This document shows, piece by piece, positions 35,230-47,930 of a DNA stretch of 64,000 nt. Origin of the DNA: Hydractinia symbiolongicarpus (lineage: Eukaryota; Cnidaria; Hydrozoa; Anthoathecata; Hydractiniidae); NCBI RefSeq assembly GCF_029227915.1, contig NC_079887.1, forward strand, positions 5,828,001 through 5,892,000, in the 5' to 3' direction. Every line of letters starts with the position of its first letter. The stretch's first letter is position 1. A program made the position numbers and the translations under genes. The notes below the pieces were generated by a model that was given only the letters and a program-made list of their open reading frames with translations, ran no database searches and was not told where the DNA came from.

Positions 35230-36780
35230 AAGAATGTTATTTCTTGGAGTCCAGTTGGTTCACTTATCACATTTATAAGGTCACAGTCCAGAATCAGTGC
35301 AATTAAGATCCACATTCAATCGTTTCACTGTTAAAAGCGATGCAACATAGTAATGTCGGAAAAAATTCTCTAACTACTTGTTGGTACGAATATGTGACGC
35401 AACCTTTGTAACTCGAACGGACTGATACCGTTAGAAAGTCATTGAAATGTAGTTTTAAAAGTGTCTCTTTTTTTCAGCGCGCGATAACGGCTAGGATTGG
35501 TTCCACAGTAGAAAATGAATTATATATCTAAACTTTTCAAATAAAGCGCTACCACAGAGCTTAGTGTAATCACCGAATTCCAGCAATCATGTCAAATTAA
35601 GAAGAATGTGATTCCTTTGTGTCCAATTGGCTCATTTATCACATTTAAAAGGTCACAGTCCAAAATCAGTTCAATTATGTCCCACAGTCAATCGTTTCAC
35701 TGTTAAAAGCGATACAACTTAGTAATATCGGAAAAAATTCACTAACTACTTGTTGGAACGAATATGTGACGCAACCGTTGTAACTCAAACGGACTGATAC
35801 CGTTAGAAAGTCATTGAAATGTAGTTTTTAAAACTGTCTCTATTTTTCAGCGCGCGATAACGGCTAGGATTGGTTCCACAGTAGAAAATGACTTATTTAT
35901 CTAAACTTTTCAAATAAAGCGCTATCACAGAGCCTAGTGTAATCGCTGAATTCCAGCAATCATGTCAAATTAAGAAGAATGTTATTTCTTGGAGTCCAGT
36001 TGGTTCACTTATCACATTTATAAGGTCACAGTCCAGAATCAGTGCAATTAAGATCCACATTCAATCGTTTCACTGTTAAAAGCGATGCAACATAGTAATG
36101 TCGGAAAAAATTCTCTAACTACTTGTTGGTACGAATATGTGACGCAACCTTTGTAACTCGAACGGACTGATACCGTTAGAAAGTCATTGAAATGTAGTTT
36201 TAAAAGTGTCTCTTTTTTTCAGCGCGCGATAACGGCTAGGATTGGTTCCACAGTAGAAAATGACTTATTTATCTAAACTTTTCAAATAAAGCGCTACCAC
36301 AGAGCTTAGTGTAATCACCGAATTCCAGCAATCATGTCAAATTAAGAAGAATGTGATTCCTTTGTGTCCAATTGGCTCATTTATCACATTTAAAAGGTCA
36401 CAGTCCAAAATCAGTTCAATTATGTCCCACAGTCAATCGTTTCACTGTTAAAAGCGATACAACTTAGTAATATCGGAAAAAATTCACTAACTACTTGTTG
36501 GAACGAATATGTGACGCAACCGTTGTAACTCAAACGGACTGATACCGTTAGAAAGTCATTGAAATGTAGTTTTTAAAACTGTCTCTATTTTTCAGCGCGC
36601 GATAACGACTAGGATTGGTTCCACAGTAGAAAATGACTTATTTATCTAAACTTTTCAAATAAAGCGCTATCACAGAGCCTAGTGTAATCGCTGAATTCCA
36701 GCAATCATGTCAAATTAAGAAGAATGTTATTTCTTGGAGTCCAGTTGGTTCACTTATCACATTTATAAGGTCACAGTCCA
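35230..36780 (+). repeat. 745-bp F variant dimer, two copies
   Basis: Landmarks 35493, 35866, 36238 and 36611 alternate between an F variant with gcgctaccacagagctt and the common F with gcgctatcacagagcc. Equivalent units are 745 bp apart. The variant's downstream half (taatcaccgaattccag, gtgattcctttgtgtcc) matches units of the later 10-mer at 39591 and 46669, so it is itself a chimera. Differences between copies include gaattatatatc near 35517 against gacttatttatc near 36262. Confidence 0.88.
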
Positions 36781-39700
36781 AAATCAGTTAAATTAAGACC
36801 CACAGTCATTCGTTTCACTGTTATAAGCAATACAACTTAGTAATGTCGGAAAAAATTCACTAACTACTTGTTGGTAAGAATATGTGACGCAACCTTTGTA
36901 ACTCAAACGGACTGATACCGTTAGAAAGTCATTGAAATGTAGTTTTTAAAACTGTCTCTATTTTTCAGCGCGCGATAACGGCTAGGATTGGTTCCACAGT
37001 AGAAAATGACTTATTTATCTAAACTTTTCAACTAAAGCGCTATCACAGAGCCTAGTGTAATCGCTGAATTCCAGCAATCATGTCAAATTAAGAAGAATGT
37101 TATTCCTTGGAGTCAAATTGGCTCATTTATCACATTTAGAAAGTCACAGTCCAGAATCAGTTAAATTAAGTCCCACAGTCATTCGTTTCACTGTTAAAAG
37201 CAATACAACTTAGTAATGTCGGCAAAAATTCACTAACTACTTGTTGGCAAGAATATGTGACGCAACCTTTGTAACTCAAACGGACTGATACCGTTAGAAA
37301 GTCATTGAAATGTAGTTTTTAAAACTGTCTCTATTTCTTCAGCGCGGGAAACGGCTAGGATTGGTCCTACAGAAAAAAATGACTTACTTATCTAAATTTT
37401 TAAATAAAGCGTTTCCACAGCCCCCAGTGTAATCGCTGAATTCTAAAAAACATGTCAAATTTAGAAGAATATTATTCCTTGCAGTCCAATTGGCTCATTT
37501 ATCACATTTAAAAGGTCACAGTACAGAATCAGTTCAATTAAGTCCCACATTCAATCGTTTCACTGTTAAAAGCGATGCAACATAGTAATGTCGGAAAAAA
37601 TTCTCTAACTACTTGTTGGTACGAAAATGTGACGCAACCTTTGTAACTCGAACGGACTGATACCGTTAGAAAGTCATTGAAATGTAGTTTTTAAAACTGT
37701 CTCTATTTCTTCAGCGCGCGATAACGGCCACGATTGGTCCCACAGTAAATATAACTTTTTTGTCTAAATTTTTAAATGAAGCGCTACCACAGCGCCCATT
37801 GTAATCGTTGAATTCCAGCAATCATGTCAAATTAAGGGGACTGTTATTTCTGGGAGTCCAATTGGCTGATTTATCACATTAATAAGGTCACAGTCCAGTG
37901 TTACTTCAATTAAGATCCACAGTCAATCGTTTCACTGTTAAAAGCGATGCAACAAAGTAATGTCGTAAAAAATTCTCTAATTACTTGTTGGTACGAATAT
38001 GTGACGCAACCTTTGTAACTCGAACGGACTGATACCGTTAGAAAGTCATTGAAATGTAGTTGTTAAAACTGTCTCTATATCTTCAGCGCGTGGTAACGCC
38101 TAGGATTGGTCGCACAGTAAAAAATGACTTATTTATCTAAATTTTTAAATGAACCGCTACCACAGCGCCCAGTGTAATCGCTGAGTTCCAACAATCATGT
38201 CAAATTAAGAAGAATGTTTTTACTCGAAGTCCAGTTGGCTCACTTATAACATTTATAATGTCACAGTCCAAAGTTACTTCAATTAAGTTCCACAGTCAAT
38301 CGTTTCATTGTTAAAAGCGATACAACCTAGTAATATCAGAAAAATATCCCTAAATACATGTTGGTACGAATATGTGACGCAACTGTTGTAACTCAAACGA
38401 ATTGATACCGCCAAGAAGTCATTGAAATGTAGTTTTTAAGAATGTCTCTCTTTTTTCAGCGCGTTCTAACGGCCAGGATTGGTCCCCCACTAAAAAAAGA
38501 CTTTTTATCTAAATTTTTAAATGAAGCGTTCACACAGAACCTAGTGTAATCGCTGAATTCCAGCAATCATGTTAAATTAAAAAGAATGTTATTCTTTGCG
38601 GTCCAATTGGCTCATTCATCATATATAAAAGGTCACAGTCCAGAATCAGTTCAATTCAGTCCCATAGTTAATCGTTTCACTGTTAGAAGCTATACAACTT
38701 AGTAATGTCGGAAAAAATTCACTAACTACTTGTTGGTACGAATATGTGACGCAACCGTTGTAACTCAAACGGACTGATACCGTTAGAAAGTCATTGAAAT
38801 GTAGTTTTAAAAGTGTCTCTTTTCTTCAGCGCGCGATAACGGCTAGGATAGGTTCCACAGTAGAAAATGACTTATTTATCTAAACTTTTCAAATAAAGCG
38901 CTATCACAGAGCCTAGTGTAATCGCTGAATTTCAGCAATCATGTCAAATTAAAAAGAATGTTATTCCTTGGAGTCCAATTGGCTCATTTATCACATTTAG
39001 AAAGTCACAGTCCCGAATCAGTTAAATTAAGTCCCACAGTGATTCGTTTCACTGTTAAAAGCAATACAACTTAGTAATGTCGAAAAAAAGTCACTAACTA
39101 CTTGTTGGTAAGAATATGTGACGCAACCTTTGTAACTCAAACGGACTGATACCGTTAGAAAGTCATTGAAATGTAGTTTTTAAAACTGTTTCTATTTCTT
39201 CAGCGCGCGATAACGGCTAGGATTAGTCCCACAGAAAAAAATGACTTACTTATCTAAATTTTTAATTGAAGCGTTACCACAGCGCCCAGTATAATCGCTG
39301 AGTTCCAACAATCATGTCAAATTAAGAAGAATGATATTTCTTGGGGTCTAGTTGGCTCATTTACCACATTTATAAGGTCACAGTCCAAAGTTACTTCAGT
39401 TAAGTCCCATAGTCAATCGTTTCACTGTTAAAAGCGATATAACTTAGTAATATCGCAAAAAGATCACTAAAAACATGTTGGTACGAACATGTGACGCAAC
39501 CGTTGGAACTCAACCGGATTGATACCGCCACGAAGTCAATGAAATGTAGTTTTGAGAATGCCTCTATTTATTCAGCGCGTGCTAACGGCCAGGATTGGTC
39601 CCACAGTAAAGAAAGACTTTTTTATCTAATATTTCAAATAAAGCGCTACCACAGAGCTTAGTGTAATCACCGAATTCCAGCAATCATGTCAAATTAAGAA

Positions 39701-39843
39701 GAATGTGATTCCTTTGTGTCCAATTGGCTCATTTATCACATTTAAAAGGTCACAGTCCAGAATCAGTTCAATTCAGTCCCACAGTCAATCGTTTCACTGT
39801 TAAAAGCGATACAACTTAGTAATATCGGGAAAAAATCACTAAA

Positions 39844-39865
39844 CACATGTTGGTGCAAACATGTG
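39844..39865. other. CACATGTT-ggtgca-AACATGTG inverted repeat
   Basis: Perfect 8-bp-arm dyad carried in with the extra R-type unit of the 10-mer HOR. Here the preceding unit is not a K unit, so the dyad arrived with the R-associated segment. Confidence 0.75.
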
Positions 39866-39964
39866 ACGCAACCGTTGTAACTCAAACGGACTGATACCGT
39901 TAGAAATTCATTAAAATGTAGTTTTTTAAAACTGTCTCTATTTCTTCAGCGCGCGATAAGGGGT

Positions 39965-40336
39965 AGGGTTGGTCCCACAGTAAAAAATGACTTATTTATT
40001 TAAATTTTTAAATGAAGATCTATCACAGCGCCCAGTGTAATCGCTCAGTTCCGGCAATCATGTCAAATTAAGAAGAATGTTATTTCTTGGAGTCCAGTTG
40101 GTTCACTTATCACATTTATAAGGTCACAGTCCAAAATCAGTTAAATTAAGACCCACAGTCATTCGTTTCACTGTTATAAGCAATACAACTTAGTAATGTC
40201 GAAAAAAATTCACTAACTACTTGTTGGTAAGAATATGTGACGCAACCTTTGTAACTCAAACGGACTGATACCGTTAGAAAGTCATTGAAATGTAGTTTTT
40301 AAAACTGTCGCTATTTTTCAGCGCGCGATAACGGCT
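39965..40336 (+). repeat. Extra R-type monomer present only in copy 1 of the 10-mer
   Basis: At this rank copy 1 has a unit with aggggtagggttggt and gaagatctatcac, and its preceding stretch carries tatcgggaaaaaatcac and the palindromic acacatgttggtgcaaacat. In copy 2 the seventh unit (43317) is followed directly by an F unit (43689), and copy 3 never reaches this rank. The tail of the extra unit (gttggttcac, aaattaagacccacag) matches the tail of the F unit that follows. The extra unit is therefore an R head joined to an F-unit tail, and its insertion or loss explains the 3726 to 3352 bp difference. Confidence 0.82.
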
Positions 40337-43300
40337 AGGATTGGTTCCACAGTAGAAAATGACTTATTTATCTAAACTTTTCAAATAAAGCGCTATCACA
40401 GAGCCTAGTGTAATCGCTGAATTCCAGCAATCATGTCAAATTAAGAAGAATGTTATTTCTTGGAGTCCAGTTGGTTCACTTATCACATTTATAGGGTCAC
40501 AGTCCAAAATCAGTTAAATTAAGACCCACAGTCATTCGTTTCACTGTTATAAGCAATACAACTTAGTAATGTCGGAAAAAATTCACTAACTACTTGTTGG
40601 TAAGAATATGTGACGCAACCTTTGTAACTCAAACGGACTGATACCGTTAGAAAGTCATTGAAATGTAGTTTTTAAAACTGTCTCTATTTTTCAGCGCGCG
40701 ATAACGGCTAGGATTGGTTCCACAGTAGAAAATGACTTATTTATCTAAGCTTTTCAAATAAAGCGCTATCACAGAGCCTAGTGTAATCGCTGAATTCCAG
40801 CAATCATGTCAAATTAAGAAGAATGTTATTCCTTGGAGTCAAATTGGCTCATTTATCACATTTAGAAAGTCACAGTCCAGAATCAGTTAAATTAAGTCCC
40901 ACAGTCATTCGTTTCACTGTTAAAAGCAATACAACTTAGTAATGTCGGCAAAAATTCACTAACTACTTGTTGGCAAGAATATGTGACGCAACCTTTGTAA
41001 CTCAAACGGACTGATACCGTTAGAAAGTCATTGAAATGTAGTTTTTAAAACTGTCTCTATTTCTTCAGCGCGGGAAACGGCTAGGATTGGTCCTACAGAA
41101 AAAAATGACTTACTTATCTAAATTTTTAAATAAAGCGTTTCCACAGCCCCCAGTGTAATCGCTGAATTCTAAAAAACATGTAAAATTTAGAAGAATATTA
41201 TTCCTTGCAGTCCAATTGGCTCATTTATCACATTTAAAAGGTCACAGTACAGAATCAGTTCAATTAAGTCCCACATTCAATCGTTTCACTGTTAAAAGCG
41301 ATGCAACATAGTAATGTCGGAAAAAATTCTCTAACTACTTGTTGGTACGAAAATGTGACGCAACCTTTGTAACTTGAACGGACTGATACCGTTAGAAAGT
41401 CATTGAAATGTAGTTTTTAAAACTGTCTCTATTTCTTCAGCGCGCGATAACGGCCACGATTGGTCCCACAGTAAATATAACTTTTTTGTCTAAATTTTTA
41501 AATGAAGCGCTACCACAGCGCCCATTGTAATCGTTGAATTCCAGCAATCATGTCAAATTAAGGGGACTGTTATTTCTGGGAGTCCAATTGGCTGATTTAT
41601 CACATTTATAAGGTCACAGTCCAGTGTTACTTCAATTAAGATCCACAGTCAATCGTTTCACTGTTAAAAGCGATGCAACAAAGTAATGTCGTAAAAAATT
41701 CTCTAATTACTTGTTGGTACGAATATGTGACGCAACCTTTGTAACTCGAACGGACTGATACCGTTAGAAAGTCATTGAAATGTAGTTGTTAAAACTGTCT
41801 CTATATCTTCAGCGCGTGGTAACGCCTAGGAGTGGTCGCACAGTAAAAAATGACTTATTTATCTAAATTTTTAAATGAACCGCTACCACAGCGCCCAGTG
41901 TAATCGCTGAGTTCCAACAATCATGTCAAATTAAGAAGAATGTTTTTACTCGAAGTCCAGTTGGCTCACTTATAACATTTATAATGTCACAGTCCAAAGT
42001 TACTTCAATTAAGTTCCACAGTCAATCGTTTCATTGTTAAAAGCGATACAACCTAGTAATATCAGAAAAATATCCCTAAATACATGTTGGTACGAATATG
42101 TGACGCAACTGTTGTAACTCAAACGAATTGATACCGCCAAGAAGTCATTGAAATGTAGTTTTTAAGAATGTCTCTCTTTTTTCAGCGCGTTCTAACGGCC
42201 AGGATTGGTCCCTCACTAAAAAAAGACTTTTTATCTAAATTTTTAAATGAAGCGTTCACACAGAACCTAGTGTAATCGCTGAATTCCAGCAATCATGTTA
42301 AATTAAAAAGAATGTTATTCTTTGCGGTCCAATTGGCTCATTCATCATATATAAAAGGTCACAGTCCAGAATCAGTTCAATTCAGTCCCATAGTTAATCG
42401 TTTCACTGTTAGAAGCTATACAACTTAGTAATGTCGGAAAAAATTCACTAACTACTTGTTGGTACGAATATGTGACGCAACCGTTGTAACTCAAACGGAA
42501 TGATACCGTTAGAAAGTCATTGAAATGTAGTTTTAAAAGTGTCTCTTTTCTTCAGCGCGCGATAACGGCTAGGATAGGTTCCACAGTAGAAAATGACTTA
42601 TTTATCTAAACTTTTCAAATAAAGCGCTATCACAGAGCCTAGTGTAATCGCTGAATTTCAGCAATCATGTCAAATTAAAAAGAATGTTATTCCTTGGAGT
42701 CCAATTGGCTCATTTATCACATTTAGAAAGTCACAGTCCCGAATCAGTTAAATTAAGTCCCACAGTGATTCGTTTCACTGTTAAAAGCAAAACAACTTAG
42801 TAATGTCGAAAAAAAGTCACTAACTACTTGTTGGTAAGAATATGTGACGCAACCTTTGTAACTCAAACGGACTGATACCGTTAGAAAGTCATTGAAATGT
42901 AGTTTTTAAAACTGTTTCTATTTCTTCAGCGCGCGATAACGGCTAGGATTAGTCCCACAGAAAAAAATGACTTACTTATCTAAATTTTTAATTGAAGCGT
43001 TACCACAGCGCCCAGTATAATCGCTGAGTTCCAACAATCATGTCAAATTAAGAAGAATGATATTTCTTGGGGTCTAGTTGGCTCATTTACCACATTTATA
43101 AGGTCACAGTCCAAAGTTACTTCAGTTAAGTCCCATAGTCAATCGTTTCACTGTTAAAAGCGATATAACTTAGTAATATCGCAAAAAGATCACTAAAAAC
43201 ATGTTGGTACGAACATGTGACGCAACCGTTGGAACTCAACCGGATTGATACCGCCACGAAGTCAATGAAATGTAGTTTTGAGAATGTCTCTATTTATTCA

Positions 43301-46289
43301 GCGCGTGCTAACGGCCAGGATTGGTCCCACAGTAAAGAAAGACTTTTTTATCTAATATTTCAAATAAAGCGCTACCACAGAGCTTAGTGTAATCACGGAA
43401 TTCCAGCAATCATGTCAAATTAAGAAGAATGTGATTCCTTTGTGTCCAATTGGCTCATTTATCACATTTAAAAGGTCACAGTCCAAAATCAGTTCAATTA
43501 TGTCCCACAGTCAATCGTTTCACTGTTAAAAGCGATACAACTTAGTAATATCGGAAAAAATTCACTAACTACTTGTTGGAACGAATATGTGACGCAACCG
43601 TTGTAACTCAAACGGACTGATACCGTTAGAAAGTCATTGAAATGTAGTTTTTAAAACTGTCTCTATTTTTCAGCGCGCGATAACGGCTAGGATTGGTTCC
43701 ACAGTAGAAAATGACTTATTTATCTAAACTTTTCAAATAAAGCGCTATCACAGAGCCTAGTGTAATCGCTGAATTCCAGCAATCATGTCAAATTAAGAAG
43801 AATGTTATTTCTTGGAGTCCAGTTGGTTCACTTATCACATTTATAAGGTCACAGTCCAAAATCAGTTAAATTAAGACCCACAGTCATTCGTTTCACTGTT
43901 ATAAGCAATACAACTTAGTAATGTCGGAAAAAATTCACTAACTACTTGTTGGTAAGAATATGTGACGCAACCTTTGTAACTCAAACGGACTGATACCGTT
44001 AGAAAGTCATTGAAATGTAGTTTTTAAAACTGTCTCTATTTTTCAGCGCGCGATAACGGCTAGGATTGGTTCCACAGTAGAAAATGACTTATTTATCTAA
44101 ACTTTTCAAATAAAGCGCTATCACAGAGCCTAGTGTAATCGCTGAATTCCAGCAATCATGTCAAATTAAGAAGAATGTTATTCCTTGGAGTCAAATTGGC
44201 TCATTTATCACATTTAGAAAGTCACAGTCCAGAATCAGTTAAATTAAGTCCCACAGTCATTCGTTTCACTGTTAAAAGCAATACAACTTAGTAATGTCGG
44301 CAAAAATTCACTAACTACTTGTTGGCAAGAATATGTGACGCAACCTTTGTAACTCAAACGGACTGATACCGTTAGAAAGTCATTGAAATGTAGTTTTTAA
44401 AACTGTCTCTATTTCTTCAGCGCGGGAAACGGCTAGGATTGGTCCTACAGAAAAAAATGACTTACTTATCTAAATTTTTAAATAAAGCGTTTCCACAGCC
44501 CCCAGTGTAATCGCTGAATTCTAAAAAACATGTCAAATTTAGAAGAATATTATTCCTTGCAGTCCAATTGGCTCATTTATCACATTTAAAAGGTCACAGT
44601 ACAGAATCAGTTCAATTAAGTCCCACATTCAATCGTTTCACTGTTAAAAGCGATGCAACATAGTAATGTCGGAAAAAATTCTCTAACTACTTGTTGGTAC
44701 GAAAATGTGACGCAACCTTTGTAACTCGAACGGACTGATACCGTTAGAAAGTCATTGAAATGTAGTTTTTAAAACTGTCTCTATTTCTTCAGCGCGCGAT
44801 AACGGCCACGATTGGTCCCACAGTAAATATAACTTTTTTGTCTAAATTTTTAAATGAAGCGCTACCACAGCGCCCATTGTAATCGTTGAATTCCAGCAAT
44901 CATGTCAAATTAAGGGGACTGTTATTTCTGGGAGTCCAATTGGCTGATTTATCACATTTATAAGGTCACAGTCCAGTGTTACTTCAATTAAGATCCACAG
45001 TCAATCGTTTCACTGTTAAAAGCGATGCAACAAAGTAATGTCGTAAAAAATTCTCTAATTACTTGTTGGTACGAATATGTGACGCAACCTTTGTAACTCG
45101 AACGGACTGATACCGTTAGAAAGTCATTGAAATGTAGTTGTTAAAACTGTCTCTATATCTTCAGCGCGTGGTAACGCCTAGGATTGGTCGCACAGTAAAA
45201 AATGACTTATTTATCTAAATTTTTAAATGAACCGCTACCACAGCGCCCAGTGTAATCGCTGAGTTCCAACAATCATGTCAAATTAAGAAGAATGTTTTTA
45301 CTCGAAGTCCAGTTGGCTCACTTATAACATTTATAATGTCACAGTCCAAAGTTACTTCAATTAAGTTCCACAGTCAATCGTTTCATTGTTAAAAGCGATA
45401 CAACCTAGTAATATCAGAAAAATATCCCTAAATACATGTTGGTACGAATATGTGACGCAACTGTTGTAACTCAAACGAATTGATACCGCCAAGAAGTCAT
45501 TGAAATGTAGTTTTTAAGAATGTCTCTTTTTTTTCAGCGCGTTCTAACGGCCAGGATTGGTCCCCCACTAAAAAAAGACTTTTTATCTAAATTTTTAAAT
45601 GAAGCGTTCACACAGAACCTAGTGTAATCGCTGAATTCCAGCAATCATGTTAAATTAAAAAGAATGTTATTCTTTGCGGTCCAATTGGCTCATTCATCAT
45701 ATATAAAAGGTCACAGTCCAGAATCAGTTCAATTCAGTCCCATAGTTAATCGTTTCACTGTTAGAAGCTATACAACTTAGTAATGTCGGAAAAAATTCAC
45801 TAACTACTTGTTGGTACGAATATGTGACGCAACCGTTGTAACTCAAACGGACTGATACCGTTAGAAAGTCATTGAAATGTAGTTTTAAAAGTGTCTCTTT
45901 TCTTCAGCGCGCGATAACGGCTAGGATAGGTTCCACAGTAGAAAATGACTTATTTATCTAAACTTTTCAAATAAAGAGCTATCACAGAGCCTAGTGTAAT
46001 CGCTGAATTTCAGCAATCATGTCAAATTAAAAAGAATGTTATTCCTTGGAGTCCAATTGGCTCATTTATCACATTTAGAAAGTCACAGTCCCGAATCAGT
46101 TAAATTAAGTCCCACAGTGATTCGTTTCACTGTTAAAAGCAATACAACTTAGTAATGTCGAAAAAAAGTCACTAACTACTTGTTGGTAAGAATATGTGAC
46201 GCAACCTTTGTAACTCAAACGGACTGATACCGTTAGAAAGTCATTGAAATGTAGTTTTTAAAACTGTTTCTATTTCTTCAGCGCGCGAT

Positions 46290-47930
46290 AACGGCTAGGA
46301 TTAGTCCCACAGAAAAAAATGACTTACTTATCTAAATTTTTAATTGAAGCGTTACCACAGCGCCCAGTATAATCGCTGAGTTCCAACAATCATGTCAAAT
46401 TAAGAAGAATGATATTTCTTGGGGTCTAGTTGGCTCATTTACCACATTTATAAGGTCACAGTCCAAAGTTACTTCAGTTAAGTCCCATAGTCAATCGTTT
46501 CACTGTTAAAAGCGATATAACTTAGTAATATCGCAAAAAGATCACTAAAAACATGTTGGTACGAACATGTGACGCAACCGTTGGAACTCAACCGGATTGA
46601 TACCGCCACGAAGTCAATGAAATGTAGTTTTGAGAATGTCTCTATTTATTCAGCGCGTGCTAACGGCCAGGATTGGTCCCACAGTAAAGAAAGACTTTTT
46701 TATCTAATATTTCAAATAAAGCGCTACCACAGAGCTTAGTGTAATCACCGAATTCCAGCAATCATGTCAAATTAAGAAGAATGTGATTCCTTTGTGTCCA
46801 ATTGGCTCATTTATCACATTTAAAAGGTCACAGTCCAAAATCAGTTCAATTATGTCCCACAGTCAATCGTTTCACTGTTAAAAGCGATACAACTTAGTAA
46901 TATCGGAAAAAATTCACTAACTACTTGTTGGAACGAATATGTGACGCAACCGTTGTAACTCAAACGGACTGATACCGTTAGGAAGTTATTGAAGTGTAGT
47001 TTTTAACAGTGTCTCCATTTCTTCAGCGCGCGATAACGGCTAGGATTGGTCCCACAGTAAAAAATGACTTATTTATCTAAATTTTTAAATGAAGCGTTAC
47101 CACAGCGCCCAGTATAATCGCTGAGTTCCAACAATCATGTCAAATTAAGAAGAATGATATTTCTCGGGATCCAGTTGGCTCATTTACCACATTTATAAGG
47201 TCACAGTCCAAAGTTACTTCAGTTAAGTCCCATAGTCAATCGTTTCACTGTTAAAAGCGATATAACTTAGTAATATCGCAAAAAGATCACTAAAAACATG
47301 TTGGTACGAACATGTGACGCAACCGTTGGAACTCAACCGGTTTGATACCGCCACGAAGTCAATGAAATGTAGTTTTGAGAATGTCTCTATTTATTCAGCG
47401 CGTGCTAACGGCCAGGATTGGTCCCACAGTAAAGAAAGACTTTTTTATCTAAATTTTCAAATAAAGCGCTACCACAGAGCTTAGTGTAATCACCGAATTC
47501 CAGTAATCATGTCAAATTAAGAAGAATGTGATTCCTTTGTGTCCAATTGGCTCATTTATCACATTTAAAAGGTCACAGTCCAAAATCAGTTCAATTATGT
47601 CCCACAGTCAATCGTTTCACTGTTAAAAGCGATACAACTTAGTAATATCGGAAAAAATTCACTAACTACTTGTTGGAACGCATATGTGACGCAACCGTTG
47701 TAACTCAAACGGACTGATACCGTTAGGAAGTTATTGAAGTGTAGTTTTTCACAGTGTCTCCATTTCTTCAGCGCGCGATAACGGCTAGGATTGGTCCCAC
47801 AGTAAAAAATGACTTATTTATCTAAATTTTTAAATGAAGCGTTACCACAGCGCCAAGTATAATCGCTGAGTTCCAACAATCATGTCAAATTAAGAAGAAT
47901 GATATTTCTCGGGATCCAGTTGGCTCACTT
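46290..47930 (+). repeat. 745-bp dimer grown from the sixth and seventh units of the 9/10-mer
   Basis: Landmarks 46297/46669, 47042/47414 and 47787 are spaced so that equivalents are 745 bp apart. The odd units carry gcgttaccacagcgccaagtat or cagtat variants, and the even units carry ggccagg with taaagaaagac. The later copies share a new leader, ttaggaagttattgaagtg, absent from the 10-mer, showing that they were amplified after that change. The right limit is near 47930, where tggctcacttatcaaattt differs from the earlier copies. Confidence 0.86.

Larger units (their letters stand above)
29319..35230 (+). repeat. Shortened and reordered 6-mer HOR (K-R-F-G-C-C, about 2238 bp)
   Basis: Landmarks: 29526 R/F chimera, 29899 C, 30272 G, 30645 K, 31017 F, 31391 G, 31764 C, 32137 C, 32510 K, 32884 R, 33256 F, 33630 G, 34002 C, 34375 C, 34748 K, 35122 R. 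From 31017 on, equivalents are 2237-2239 bp apart. The six classes are the same as in the preceding block but G now sits between F and the two C units instead of before K. The first K-to-K interval (29152 to 30645) is only 1493 bp, four units, and the next (30645 to 32510) is five units. Confidence 0.9.
36290..46980 (+). repeat. 10-mer/9-mer HOR (3726 and 3352 bp), nearly three copies
   Basis: Lead-in: 36611, 36984. Copy 1 landmarks: 37357, 37730, 38102, 38475, 38845, 39219, 39591, 39965, 40337, 40710. Copy 2: 41083, 41456, 41828, 42201, 42571, 42945, 43317, 43689, 44062. Copy 3: 44435, 44808, 45180, 45553, 45923, 46297, 46669. Diagnostic units recur at the same rank: gcgcgggaaacgg (first), ggccacgattgg with taaatataac (second), gtggtaacgcctagg (third), gttctaacggccagg (fourth), ctaggataggttcc (fifth), ctaggattagtccc (sixth), ggccagg with taaagaaagac (seventh). 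Offsets are 3726 bp between copies 1 and 2, and 3352 bp between copies 2 and 3. Copy 1 has one extra R-type unit. Copies differ by scattered single bases. Confidence 0.94.
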
